From Cyanobacteria bacterium REEB67 (GTDB lineage: Bacteria > Cyanobacteriota > Vampirovibrionia > Obscuribacterales > Obscuribacteraceae): a DNA stretch of 64,000 bases. Positions within the stretch are counted from its first letter, which is position 1; each line of letters opens with the position of its first letter. Positions 8,942-16,790 of the stretch are shown one piece after another. The translations under genes and the position numbers were made by a program. The notes below the pieces were generated by a model. That model saw nothing but the letters and a program-made list of their open reading frames with translations. It had not been told where the DNA came from and did not search any database. Where the stretch lies: assembly GCA_018971775.1 (NCBI GenBank), contig JAGXAB010000006.1, forward strand, positions 62,001 to 126,000, written 5' to 3'.

Positions 8942-9774
8942 AACCTACCTCCCAGGCCTTTGCCAATCATTTCCAGAGAAACGACTAACAGGACAATGGC
9001 AAAGCCTTTGCGCAATACGGCAGTCTTGATAGTGGGCAACAGGCGCGCGCCGAGCATACTGCCTGCCACCACCCCCAGTACCACGGGGCCGGCCAGAGCC
9101 GGATCTATATAGCCGTGCTTGAAGTACATGCCTGAGCTGGCCGACGCCGTTACACCGATCATCAAGTTGCTGGTCGTCGTCGATACTTTTAGAGGCAGGG
9201 CCATGATCTGGTCTAGAGCGAGCACTTTCATCGCCCCCGAGCCAATGCCGAGCAAGCCGGAGAGCGTGCCGGCAAAGAGCATGACGACAAAACCTGAGAT
9301 CACGCGCCTGGGTGCATAGGCAATCATTTCGCCTGCTTCCGGGTAGGTTCCGGACAATTTGAGCTTCTCAGCCAGCTTGTCGCCAACGGGGGCGGGATGC
9401 CGCGAGTCTTTTTTGTAATAAGCCGTAATCGCCGAATAGATAAGAATCAACCCGAAGATTATTGAGATGGTGCGACTGTCGAGACGTCCAGCCAGATAAG
9501 AGCCGAAGATAGCACCGCTGGTAGTGGCAATCTCGAGAAACATGGCGATGCGCAAATTTGAATAGCCATCGCGCAGATAAGCGGCCGCGGCGCCCGAGGA
9601 TGTAGCCACAACCGAAACCAGCGATGCCCCGGCAGCATAGTGAATATCGCAGCCGAAGGCCAGGACGAGGACTGGCACGATGATAACGCCGCCACCCAGC
9701 CCTGAGAGCGCCCCGATACAGCCGGCTGCCAGGCAGACGACAAAGATCAACAGGGAGAAAAAGGCGATGGTCAT
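8938..9774 (-). CDS. TauE/SafE family anion permease
   Basis: The 278-residue permease has two repeats of the family pattern: GCIGALSGLGGGVIIVPVLV near the N-terminus and AGTLSGLLGIGSGAMKVLAL in the second half. About eight membrane helices are predicted. Relatives export sulfite, sulfoacetate or other organosulfur anions; the substrate here cannot be read from sequence. The ATG at 9774 is chosen because the membrane domain starts there. An upstream extension to 9924 is possible but would overlap the divergent oxidase gene and has no family match. It is coupled to the DUF1634 gene. Confidence 0.87.
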   Translation of the reverse strand: MTIAFFSLLIFVVCLAAGCIGALSGLGGGVIIVPVLVLAFGCDIHYAAGASLVSVVATSSGAAAAYLRDGYSNLRIAMFLEIATTSGAIFGSYLAGRLDSRTISIIFGLILIYSAITAYYKKDSRHPAPVGDKLAEKLKLSGTYPEAGEMIAYAPRRVISGFVVMLFAGTLSGLLGIGSGAMKVLALDQIMALPLKVSTTTSNLMIGVTASASSGMYFKHGYIDPALAGPVVLGVVAGSMLGARLLPTIKTAVLRKGFAIVLLVVSLEMIGKGLGGRF

Positions 9775-9835
9775 GGGCAGAACTAAATTACTATAATTGA
9801 AGGAGTTTAACGGGTTCTGAACAGGACGTTGAAAA

Positions 9836-11035
9836 GTGCCGTCGAGCAAAATAACGAATACAAAGACAAAATCCACGGTCACTTTACCCGAAAGTCCGAG
9901 CGAAGGTGACCGCCAATCTCTCAAGGCCGTAAAGGCCGGAAGCGGCGATCAGCACATCAATTTAATCGACTGGGAAGAAAAAGCGCGGGCCGTTTTGCCG
10001 ACTATGGCCTACGACTACTATGCCTCCGGCGCCACCGATGAAATTACCCTCAAGCGCAATCGCCAGGTCTACAGCGAGATACTGCTGCGACCAAAGATGC
10101 TCTGCGATGTCAGTTATCGCGATCTGAGCGTCAAATTGCTCGGACAGACGATCGCCATGCCCATACTCGTCGCTCCCACCGCCTTCCAGGGTCTGGCTCA
10201 TAAAGACGCCGAGCTGGCCACGGCCCGCGCCGCCCGGTCTGTTAACACGATCATGACAGTGAGTACCCTGGCCAATTCATCGCTGGAAGAAGTTGCGGCG
10301 GAAGCGCCGCAGCATCTGTGGTTTCAACTCTATGTCTATAAAGATCGGGAAATCACCAAAGAACTGGTCGGCCGCGCCGCCGCCGCCGGCTACAAGGCTC
10401 TTGTCGTGACGGTGGATTCACCGATACTCGGTAAGCGCGAGCGCGATCTGCGCAACGGCTTCCACCTCCCAGCTCATTTGAGCGCCAAAAATCTCAGCGG
10501 TCAGGGTCTCGATGAAATCGGTAGTTCGGAAAAAAATTCCGGCCTGGCCGCCTATATAGCCTCGCTCTATGACACAGCTCTGACCTGGGAAATGCTCGAC
10601 TGGATCATGTCGATCGCCAGGCTGCCGGTACTGGTCAAAGGCATCCTGCGCGGCGAAGACGCAAAAGAAGCGATGTCCCGCGGCGCAGCCGGCGTCATCG
10701 TCTCCAATCACGGTGGCCGCCAGATCGATACGACAGTCTCGACCATTGAAGTGCTGCCCGAGATCGTTGCTGCCATGGAAGGACGGGGCGAAATATTGAT
10801 CGACGGCGGTATCAGACGCGGTACCGATGTGCTCAAGGCGCTGGCGCTCGGAGCAAAAGCAGTGCTGGTCGGCCGACCGATACTCTGGGCCCTGGCCACC
10901 GGCGGCGAAGCCGGCGTCAAAGAATGCCTGACCATCCTCAGGCAAGAGCTCGACCTGACCATGGCCCTCTCCGGTTGTGCTACCCTCGCTGAGATCACGC
11001 CGGATCTGTTGAAGCTGCCGCTGCACATGAAATAG
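9836..11035 (+). CDS. FMN-dependent alpha-hydroxy acid oxidase/dehydrogenase
   Basis: The 399-residue protein is a TIM-barrel flavoenzyme of the glycolate oxidase / L-lactate oxidase / LldD family. It oxidises L-2-hydroxy acids to 2-oxo acids. Visible are the FMN and substrate motifs AYDYYASGA, PILVAPTAFQGLAH, FQLYVYKD, LVKGILRGEDA (Lys), the catalytic SNHGGRQID (His and Arg) and the phosphate loop LIDGGIRRGTDVLKAL. The start is GTG at 9836. About 50 extra N-terminal residues precede the domain. Cyanobacterial relatives include both lactate-type and glycolate-type oxidases; substrate preference is not assigned. It heads a three-gene plus-strand cluster. Confidence 0.92.
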   Translation: MPSSKITNTKTKSTVTLPESPSEGDRQSLKAVKAGSGDQHINLIDWEEKARAVLPTMAYDYYASGATDEITLKRNRQVYSEILLRPKMLCDVSYRDLSVKLLGQTIAMPILVAPTAFQGLAHKDAELATARAARSVNTIMTVSTLANSSLEEVAAEAPQHLWFQLYVYKDREITKELVGRAAAAGYKALVVTVDSPILGKRERDLRNGFHLPAHLSAKNLSGQGLDEIGSSEKNSGLAAYIASLYDTALTWEMLDWIMSIARLPVLVKGILRGEDAKEAMSRGAAGVIVSNHGGRQIDTTVSTIEVLPEIVAAMEGRGEILIDGGIRRGTDVLKALALGAKAVLVGRPILWALATGGEAGVKECLTILRQELDLTMALSGCATLAEITPDLLKLPLHMK

Positions 11036-11062
11036 CCAGGATAAAACATCCAAAGAGAAAAA

Positions 11063-12043
11063 ATGCGCATCGTCTCCTTGATCGCCAGCTCCACCGAAAT
11101 AGTCCATGCTCTTGGCCTGGGTAAATACATGGTCGGTCGCAGCCATGAATGCGACTATCCGCAATCGGTCAAATCCCTGCCGATCTGCACTGGACCGAAG
11201 TTTGCCGTGGATGGCTCGAGCTACGAAATCGACCAGCGCGTCAAAGCAATCCTGCAAGAATCTTTGAGCGTCTACAAAGTAGACGCCCAGATACTCGATG
11301 ACCTGAGCCCCAGCCACATCATCACCCAGGCCCAGTGCGACGTCTGCGCAGTCAGTCTAAAGGACGTGGAAGCAGCCGCCTGTGAAATGGTGAAAAGCCA
11401 CCCGGCCATTATTTCGCTCGAGCCAAATTGTCTGGAAGATTATTTTAGCGATCTGCTCAAAGTGGGACGGGCGCTCGACTGCGAAGCCACCGCCCAGAAG
11501 CTCATCGACGAGTCACGCCAGCGCATCGAAAATGTACGCGCCAGAGCTGTGGAAGCTCTCTCTGCGCGCCGTGAAGCAAAGCAGAAAGCAGGTGCTCAAG
11601 AAGTATTGACACCGCGCACGGTGGCAGTGGTCGAATGGATCGAGCCCCTGATGGCGGCCGGCAACTGGATGCCGGAGCTCGTCGAACTGTGCGGCGGCAT
11701 CAATCTTTTTGGCATCGCCGGTAAACATTCACCCTGGATGACTTTTGCCGAATTGATCGAAAAAGATCCGGACGTTATTGTTGTCACCCCCTGCGGTTTT
11801 GATAACGAGCGCACTTTGACCGAGATGCACCTGATTAGCGGCCACGCCGGCTTCAGAGATTTGAAAGCGGCCAAAACAGGTCGGGTCTATATTGCCGACG
11901 GCAATCAATATTTCAATCGGCCCGGTCCGCGTCTGGTCGATTCCCTCGAAATCATGGCCGAGATGATCTACCCCGAGATTTTTGCTTTTGGTCATGAAAA
12001 CAAGGCCTGGCTCAAGGCCGACCTTAACGAGAGTCACGAATGA
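11063..12043 (+). CDS. BtuF-like cobalamin-binding protein, apparently cytosolic
   Basis: The 326-residue protein has the type III periplasmic-binding-protein fold of BtuF/FhuD. It opens with MRIVSLIASSTEIVHALGLG, continues with SHECDYPQSV and QCDVCAVSL, and has the second lobe VVEWIEPLMAAGNWMPELVE. It lacks a signal peptide, as do many cyanobacterial homologues annotated as cobalamin-binding. No BtuC or BtuD gene is adjacent. It starts 27 bases after the hydroxyacid oxidase gene and overlaps the next gene by four bases. It may bind a corrinoid or another ligand in the cytosol; the ligand is inferred from family naming only. Confidence 0.83.
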   Translation: MRIVSLIASSTEIVHALGLGKYMVGRSHECDYPQSVKSLPICTGPKFAVDGSSYEIDQRVKAILQESLSVYKVDAQILDDLSPSHIITQAQCDVCAVSLKDVEAAACEMVKSHPAIISLEPNCLEDYFSDLLKVGRALDCEATAQKLIDESRQRIENVRARAVEALSARREAKQKAGAQEVLTPRTVAVVEWIEPLMAAGNWMPELVELCGGINLFGIAGKHSPWMTFAELIEKDPDVIVVTPCGFDNERTLTEMHLISGHAGFRDLKAAKTGRVYIADGNQYFNRPGPRLVDSLEIMAEMIYPEIFAFGHENKAWLKADLNESHE

Positions 12044-12903
12044 CACCGCCAGACAGCGGCACTCCTCGCAACGAATCTTTGCTATCCAAAGGTGAGCAAC
12101 TACTCGCCGCCACCGCCCTGATACCGGTGATCGGTGCCCTCAGTCGGCCGACCCAGCTGGAGGGGCTAGTCTATACTTTTTTTGTCTTCGTCTACCTCTC
12201 GCCGACTCTTTTCAAAGAGAAAAATAAAGAGGACAAATCCGCCTTAGAAAGAGCCTTTGCCGAACCGGCCGCTGAAACAAAAGCAACGCCATCGGGTGCT
12301 GCAGCGCAAACGGCGCAAACGCCGCAAGACAGGCTGCTGCATCTTAAAAAAAATCTCTTTTTTATTGCCGCTCTCGTGGCAGCCGGCACCATCGGAGAAA
12401 CTTTACTCTGGATAAGCCAGTTATTTGCCGAAAAATACTACCCGACACTAATGCATCCGCAGCTGCGCAGCGCTCTTTGCCTGGCGCTTGCTTATTATCT
12501 GGGTATGGCCGTCGCCTGGCTGATTTTATTGAAACGCTTCCAGTACACGCTGCGTGATCTATTTTTCCTCGCCTTTATCGTCGCCCTCTGCAAACAGTGG
12601 CAGCTAGGCGTAATGCCTTCACTGTGCGAAAGTCTCAGCACCGAACCTCTGATCGCCGTGCTCACTCTTTCATCGCTTCTCACAGCCGGCGGCTCGATTA
12701 TCGCTATCGGCTTTATCGCCGGCGGCCGCCCGTTTAGCCAGGATAAAAAGCCTGATTTGAAAAAGCTGATACCAAAATATCTGATTACACTATCAGTAAT
12801 TATTTTGCTGCCTGAGCTTGCCGCTTTTGCTGCTCTGAGCGGCGGAAAAGCCCTTAGTTTGATCGAGGAGAAAAAGCCAATCTGGCAGGCACCATTAATG
12901 TGA
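12040..12903 (+). CDS. Uncharacterised polytopic membrane protein
   Basis: The family is not recognised. The 287-residue protein has about seven hydrophobic segments, including VYTFFVFVYLSPTLF, LFFIAALVAAGTIGETLLWI, LCLALAYYLGMAVAWLILL and YLITLSVIILLPELAAFAAL. A charged, Ala/Thr-rich loop separates the first two from the rest. The arrangement (GETLLWISQLF, then later paired helices) is loosely like CPBP-type membrane proteases, but the diagnostic EExxxR and HxxxN/H motifs are not seen, so that name is not applied. Its ATG overlaps the BtuF-like stop (ATGA), implying coexpression. Confidence 0.7.
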   Translation: MTPPDSGTPRNESLLSKGEQLLAATALIPVIGALSRPTQLEGLVYTFFVFVYLSPTLFKEKNKEDKSALERAFAEPAAETKATPSGAAAQTAQTPQDRLLHLKKNLFFIAALVAAGTIGETLLWISQLFAEKYYPTLMHPQLRSALCLALAYYLGMAVAWLILLKRFQYTLRDLFFLAFIVALCKQWQLGVMPSLCESLSTEPLIAVLTLSSLLTAGGSIIAIGFIAGGRPFSQDKKPDLKKLIPKYLITLSVIILLPELAAFAALSGGKALSLIEEKKPIWQAPLM

Positions 12904-12925
12904 CGGCGCCGCTCAAGACAAGTTC

Positions 12926-13153
12926 TCACGTTCGCCTGCGCTCAGGCAACAGCCACCACCGGCGAAGCGCGACTATAGACCAGATCGCCTCGACCATGCC
13001 GAAGGGCCAAGCCCCTTGCAAAAAGCCATACGCAGAAGACATGACGCAGGTCACAGCAAAGGCGAGTACGAACCAGTGGGAGCGGCCTTCCAGGGCGTAG
13101 AACACCAGCATCAATGAAACCGAAATAAATCCGTAAAGGGTGAGACTGTCCAT
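12926..13153 (-). CDS. Small conserved membrane protein (75 aa)
   Basis: The protein has three hydrophobic segments (LTLYGFISVSLMLVFYAL, HWFVLAFAVTCVMSSAYGFL and WPFGMVEAIWSIVALRRW). The composition and the aromatic patterns FYALEGRSHWF and GAWPFGMVEAIW resemble a widespread small membrane protein family of unknown function. It is convergent with the preceding membrane protein gene and has its own ATG. It is accepted as real because of the consistent membrane topology and family-like pattern. Confidence 0.7.
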   Translation of the reverse strand: MDSLTLYGFISVSLMLVFYALEGRSHWFVLAFAVTCVMSSAYGFLQGAWPFGMVEAIWSIVALRRWWLLPERRRT

Positions 13154-13216
13154 GAAGACTAATACTACTGCAAATGCTGTAAAATCATTGGCCCTTGACC
13201 CAAACTAGAGACGGAC

Positions 13217-14269
13217 TTGATCTTGAAAATCATCGACCTGCGCAGCGATACAGTCACTTTGCCATCGGCCGAAATGCGCCAGGCCATGTTTGATGCAGAA
13301 CTAGGCGACGACGTCTTTGGCGAAGATCCGACCGTAAACAAGCTTGAAAGAGAAGCGGCGGCAATGATCGGTAAGGAGGCGGCAATCTTTGTTGCCAGCG
13401 GCACTATGGGCAATCTGATTGCCACTCTTGTGCATTGTCGGCGTGGCGAACAAATCCTCCTGGCCGAAGGCAGCCACATCTTCCACTGGGAACAGGGCGG
13501 CGCCTCAGCCCTCGGCGGCATCGCCATGAAAGCCCTTCCCGTCGATAATCAGGCTCAGATGAAGATTGGCGACATCGAAGCGGCGATTAACGGTGACGAC
13601 GTGCATCTCAGTCGCACCCGCTTGATCTGTCTGGAGAACACCTACAACGGTCAACCGCTCTCGCCCCTCTATCTGGCCGCAGTGCAGACCCTGGCAAGGC
13701 AACATGGCCTGAAAATGCACCTCGACGGTGCACGCATTTTCAACGCGGCTATTGCCTCCGATCTATCGGTCAAAGAAATCGCCAGGCATTTCGATTCAGT
13801 GCAGTTTTGCTGCTCGAAGGGTCTGGCTGCGCCGGTCGGCTCATTGCTTTGCGGCGACGGAGAATTTATCGCCGAAGCGAGGCGAGTGCGCAAAATGCTC
13901 GGCGGCGGCATGAGACAGGCAGGCGTCCTGGCGGCGGCATGCTTGCTTAGCCTGGAAGTGATGGTCGAGCGTTTAGCGGAAGATCACAAGAACGCTCAAT
14001 TACTTGCCGAGGGCCTGGCGAAGCTGGAAGGCATCACAGTTTTGAAAGCCGAGACCCGCACCAACATGGTCTTTTTCAAAGCGCAAAATGCGGACATGCC
14101 ACAAACCGAATTGCAAAAGCTTTTGAAAGAGCAGGGCCTGCTCGTGAGCAATGTGCCAAAAACCGGTCTGAGAGCCGTTACGCACTATGGCATCGAAGGC
14201 GCTGACATCACCGAAGCGATCTCGCGCGTACAAAATGTGGTGGCAAAAATTATGCTGGCGGCAAATTAG
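13217..14269 (+). CDS. ltaE: Low-specificity L-threonine aldolase
   Basis: The 350-residue protein is a PLP enzyme of fold type I that cleaves threonine or allo-threonine to glycine and acetaldehyde. It shows the family start IDLRSDTVTLPSAEMRQAM, the substrate/PLP motif GDDVFGEDPTVNKLE, SGTMGNLIA, the PLP aspartate in LHLDGARIFNAA, and the Schiff-base lysine in CCSKGLAAPVGSLL. The C-terminal domain is complete. The start at 13217 is TTG (LRSDT begins within eight residues); a TTG two codons later is equally possible. Downstream lies the decayed island. Confidence 0.93.
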   Translation: MILKIIDLRSDTVTLPSAEMRQAMFDAELGDDVFGEDPTVNKLEREAAAMIGKEAAIFVASGTMGNLIATLVHCRRGEQILLAEGSHIFHWEQGGASALGGIAMKALPVDNQAQMKIGDIEAAINGDDVHLSRTRLICLENTYNGQPLSPLYLAAVQTLARQHGLKMHLDGARIFNAAIASDLSVKEIARHFDSVQFCCSKGLAAPVGSLLCGDGEFIAEARRVRKMLGGGMRQAGVLAAACLLSLEVMVERLAEDHKNAQLLAEGLAKLEGITVLKAETRTNMVFFKAQNADMPQTELQKLLKEQGLLVSNVPKTGLRAVTHYGIEGADITEAISRVQNVVAKIMLAAN

Positions 14270-14343
14270 TGGTTTAGTAGATTTTTTGTTTAGCGCGCCT
14301 GTCTATGGGTGCCCGTGGAAGGCAAATCTTATTCGATAATGTC

Positions 14344-14477
14344 TATCAAACGCCCATAAATGTCGATTTTCCCGGTCAAAAAGTATCGAACAAGGCCGAA
14401 ATTGGGGGCAAAAAGAGGCCTTTTTTATCGAACAAGCCATTTTTTAGGCCCTAAAAACGGCGAAATTATCGAACAAG
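14344..14477 (+). repeat. Left array: TATCGAACAAG repeats about every 41 bp
   Basis: Copies of TATCGAACAAG begin at 14384, 14426 and 14467, with a degenerate copy (TATCAAACG) at 14344. Spacings are 40, 42 and 41 bp. The spacers are themselves roughly palindromic: GGCC at each end of the first, and arms GCCATTTTTTAGG and CCTAAAAACGGC in the second. The last copy overlaps the stop codon of the broken gene on the minus strand. Confidence 0.8.
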
Positions 14478-15179
14478 ACGAAGCTTGTCAAAATTCACCC
14501 AATCAATTTTATGCTTCTCTGGAAGCAGCATAGAAGGGCCTAAGGGAGGCGCAGTTAATGAGAGACAGTCAAGATCCCACTCTCCACTCACCGCAGGCCT
14601 GCCATGGTTTTGTGATGGATCAAGAATAAAGGCTTCGGTTGCTCCCACGGCATACGCCCGAGTTCCGGCAGGAAATAGAAGGGTCTTACTACGGTTCATT
14701 GATTTGAGGGCATTTAAAATCATCGTGTCGAAACTAACATTGCCGCTTCGTTTGACCAAATGCAGACTGCTGATATTACAATATTGGTCCACCTGGCAGC
14801 GAACGATACCCCTGAGAGCAGTGCGGTTGTGGAATCGGCCTTTCCCTAAATCTACCAATCGCGCCTGGACAGCTTAAAACACTCGCTTATGCCAGGCAAT
14901 CCATGCCGGTTCAAGCTTTAGGTTATCTGTCAGCTTCAACCACATTTCTCTATCCAGCGCCATTCCAGCTGCAATGCTTCGGTCGCGACTCGAATAATCA
15001 GGCAGCGGGTCGCAGACTACCGGCTTTGAAAAAATTTCTTCGGAGGTCTTGTGCGACAAATTCTCTTTGGCGTTAATAAGCTCCGAAACAGCAGAGTGAT
15101 CGCTGGCAATCGCAGGCACGCAGGCGATTAAAGACCCGAGCGTGAGGATAATCGTGGAGCAAAAGCGGAAGTCCGTCAT
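14466..15179 (-). pseudogene. TonB C-terminal-like domain gene interrupted by in-frame TAA
   Basis: Two consecutive segments share one frame and are split only by a TAA at 14874-14876. The first (101 residues) starts with a signal peptide (FCSTIILTLGSLIACVPAIA) and has the motif MWLKLTDNLKLEPAWIAWHK. The second carries ISSLHLVKRSGNVSFDTMIL then LKSM and LLFPAGT, which resembles the TonB/TolA C-terminal fold (GxIxxLxLxxSSG..FDxxxLxAI). Signal peptide, spacer and C-terminal domain in that order suggest one ancestral gene of about 237 codons. TAA cannot be read as selenocysteine, so this is a nonsense mutation, a sequencing error, or two separate products. The start directly follows the stop of the upstream relative. 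Confidence 0.65.
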
Positions 15180-15506
15180 TTACCTGACCTCTGGGCGTCC
15201 TTGCCGCTCGTGCGCCGGGCGACCTGAAGCATAAGCATCTAGCGGATCGAAAACAAAAGTGCCTGATTTCTCTACAAATAATGGTGGGGTGCCGACGGGA
15301 AATTGGAGAACAGGATCATGAGCCATCGACTTCACTGTACTTAAAACAATCATGTCGAAAGCGCTATTGTCACTTGCTTCGACCAACTCTAAATTGGTAA
15401 TTTCACCATCTCGCGCGCAGGCGACCAGCGATGGCGCTGTCAGACAACTTGCCGATGAGAGTCGAGAAAAAGGCATCAGTGAGCTCCAGTAACTCCTGAT
15501 CTCTAC
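15180..15506 (-). pseudogene. Truncated TonB C-terminal-like paralogue, 5' end lost at microsatellite
   Basis: An ATG at 15476 would give 98 residues containing GEITNLELVEASDNSAFDMI, then VKSM and LQFPVGT, parallel to the neighbouring broken gene. Similarity continues upstream of that ATG: the codons before it read EIRSYWSSL, which aligns with the MWLKL part of the paralogue. The frame is closed at a TAG in the (CTAC)n tract at 15503-15549. On this strand every frame of the tract contains TAG. A signal peptide and 5' half therefore seem to have been replaced by the repeat. A short cytosolic product remains possible. Confidence 0.6.
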
Positions 15507-15549
15507 CTACCTACCTACCTACCTACCTACCTACCTACCTACCTACCTA
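15503..15549. repeat. (CTAC)n tetranucleotide microsatellite, about 12 copies
   Basis: An uninterrupted run of CTAC units of about 47 bp. It lies between the truncated minus-strand gene and the plus-strand gene that starts at 15648. Read on the plus strand it is open; on the minus strand it has TAG in all frames. Such tracts change length by slipped-strand mispairing. Confidence 0.95.
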
Positions 15550-15647
15550 TTTAACCAAACAAAGCCGGACAACAGCCTGGCTATTTTGCGACAGGTAGAC
15601 CATACGCCGAAACTAAAGCATAATCAGACGACAGGCATAGACGAATC

Positions 15648-16353
15648 GTGTCACCGCCTGGCAATAAGGCTGGGGCTGAGCTAATGCAGGGCACTGATAA
15701 CGACAAAGCATTCAGTGATGCGGAAAATTTGCTCCGCAGTTTCGCTGAGCAGAAGAGCGCCTCCTTCAGCACGTCGACGGGCATTTCCGAGGCTGAACGA
15801 GCCGGTCTGACCTCCGAAATCATCGACAAATTGAGCGCAACTATCAGCCCATTTTTTCCATCAATTGGCAATGCAACGGACGACAATCTCAAAGACTATG
15901 TGAAGAGCGCGGTTGCAGAATGCCACTATTGGCAGTGGCAAATTCAGCTACTTATCCGTAATTTGTTTCGCACCAGTACGACTGAAAAAGCCATTCTTTT
16001 TCGCGTCCGGTGCGCCATACCAGAAAGCGAACTTCGCCTTTTCATCACCGAAAAACAAGCGGTCCAAATATGGGATTTGCTTCCGAACAGCTCGAGCGCA
16101 AAATCGAACATTTTTGCCAATTTACTCAATGATAATGCCAACAAGCCTGGTGAATTACATCAAAGATGAACCGTCCATCAATGCGATCAGGTTTGAAGAC
16201 GCGTTCCTGGACAAAAAATATTACGCCCAGACGAATCTGTTTTCCAAAGTCAAGCCACTGCTCAAAGACGCAGAGATTCAATCGTTTTTAGAGAAACAGC
16301 CGGCGATAGAAGCCTGGCTTATCGGTTATCGAGACCTCTTCGCCACTCCCTGA
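15648..16353 (+). pseudogene. Uncharacterised protein, probably frameshifted
   Basis: A frame from GTG 15648 gives 173 residues ending at 16169 (GELHQR stop). The +1 frame then continues with a plausible protein (VNYIKDEPSINAIRFEDAFL, later LLKDAEIQSFLEK and AIEAWLIGYRDLF) to TGA at 16353. Both parts are hydrophilic, alpha-helical and of similar composition. The switch falls around 16125-16150, near GATAATGCCAACAAGCCTGG. I read this as one gene with a single frameshift, but a separate second gene starting at an ATG near 16130 cannot be excluded. No family is recognised. Residues 20-75 are Ser/Glu-rich. Confidence 0.5.
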
Positions 16354-16468
16354 AGATTTCTCGAACTCCGCCTGGCCATGCCGAAAGACATGCGAGAGCT
16401 CGAGAGCAGCCTCCAGTTTGTGCACAGATGACTGGACCTTCTTTATCCTGGATATATCTAGTGCTTTA

Positions 16469-16520
16469 ACTGCTTGTGCTCTGACTGCTTGTGCTCTGAC
16501 TGCTTGTGCTCTGACTGCTC
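16469..16520. repeat. 15-bp tandem repeat, 3.5 copies
   Basis: Perfect units of ACTGCTTGTGCTCTG at 16469-16483, 16484-16498 and 16499-16513 are followed by a partial unit. The repeat lies in the non-coding part of the island (16354-16790). That stretch otherwise holds only this repeat and the right repeat array. Confidence 0.95.
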
Positions 16521-16534
16521 GTTACCTCAGCCGG

Positions 16535-16667
16535 GTTCGCATAATGGCTCGAGCCTTGTTCGATAATTCCATTTTTGTTCGATAAAATGACCTTTTTTAG
16601 GGTCAGTTTTAGCCTTTGTTCGATAATTTAGCCCCTTTTTTGGGTCTAAATTTGGCCTTGTTCGATA
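16535..16667 (-). repeat. Right array: inverted copies of the TATCGAACAAG repeat
   Basis: Copies of the reverse complement, (C/T)TTGTTCGATA, begin at 16555, 16574, 16615 and 16657, with a degenerate copy (GGTTCGCATA) near 16535. Spacings are 20, 19, 41 and 42 bp. The spacers contain palindromes such as TGACC/GGGTCA and TTTAGCCCC/GGGTCTAAA. The innermost-to-outermost order mirrors the left array, and GTATCGAACAAGGCC occurs almost unchanged on both sides in opposite orientation. Confidence 0.8.
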
Positions 16668-16790
16668 CTTTTCAGGGCACCGTAAAACCCAAGAGCGACG
16701 CTGGGCGAGGCCTTGTCCTGAGCAACAGTAAAGTATCGAATAAAAATGCCGAAAGGCAAAGGCGCCCTTGAGGCAGGACGGCCGACCGCT

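Larger units (their letters stand above)
14321..16750. mobile_element. Decayed island bounded by inverted repeat arrays
   Basis: A segment of about 2.4 kb between ltaE and the GNAT/ruvC pair is bordered by imperfect inverted termini: GGCAAATCTTATTCGATA at 14321-14338 and TATCGAATAAAAATGCC at 16734-16750. Inside these lie arrays of TATCGAACAAG on the left and its reverse complement on the right, spaced mostly 41-42 bp. Between the arrays are three broken genes, a tetranucleotide microsatellite and a 15-bp tandem repeat. No transposase is present, so if mobile the element would be non-autonomous. No clear target duplication was found. The boundaries are proposed from the repeats only. Confidence 0.5.

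Noticed and set aside
14384-14477. CRISPR array
   Set aside because: The repeated unit is only 11 bp with palindromic, related spacers and few copies; no cas gene is present.
14874-14876. Stop codon in the TonB-C-like gene as another Sec codon
   Set aside because: The codon is TAA, which tRNA-Sec does not read.
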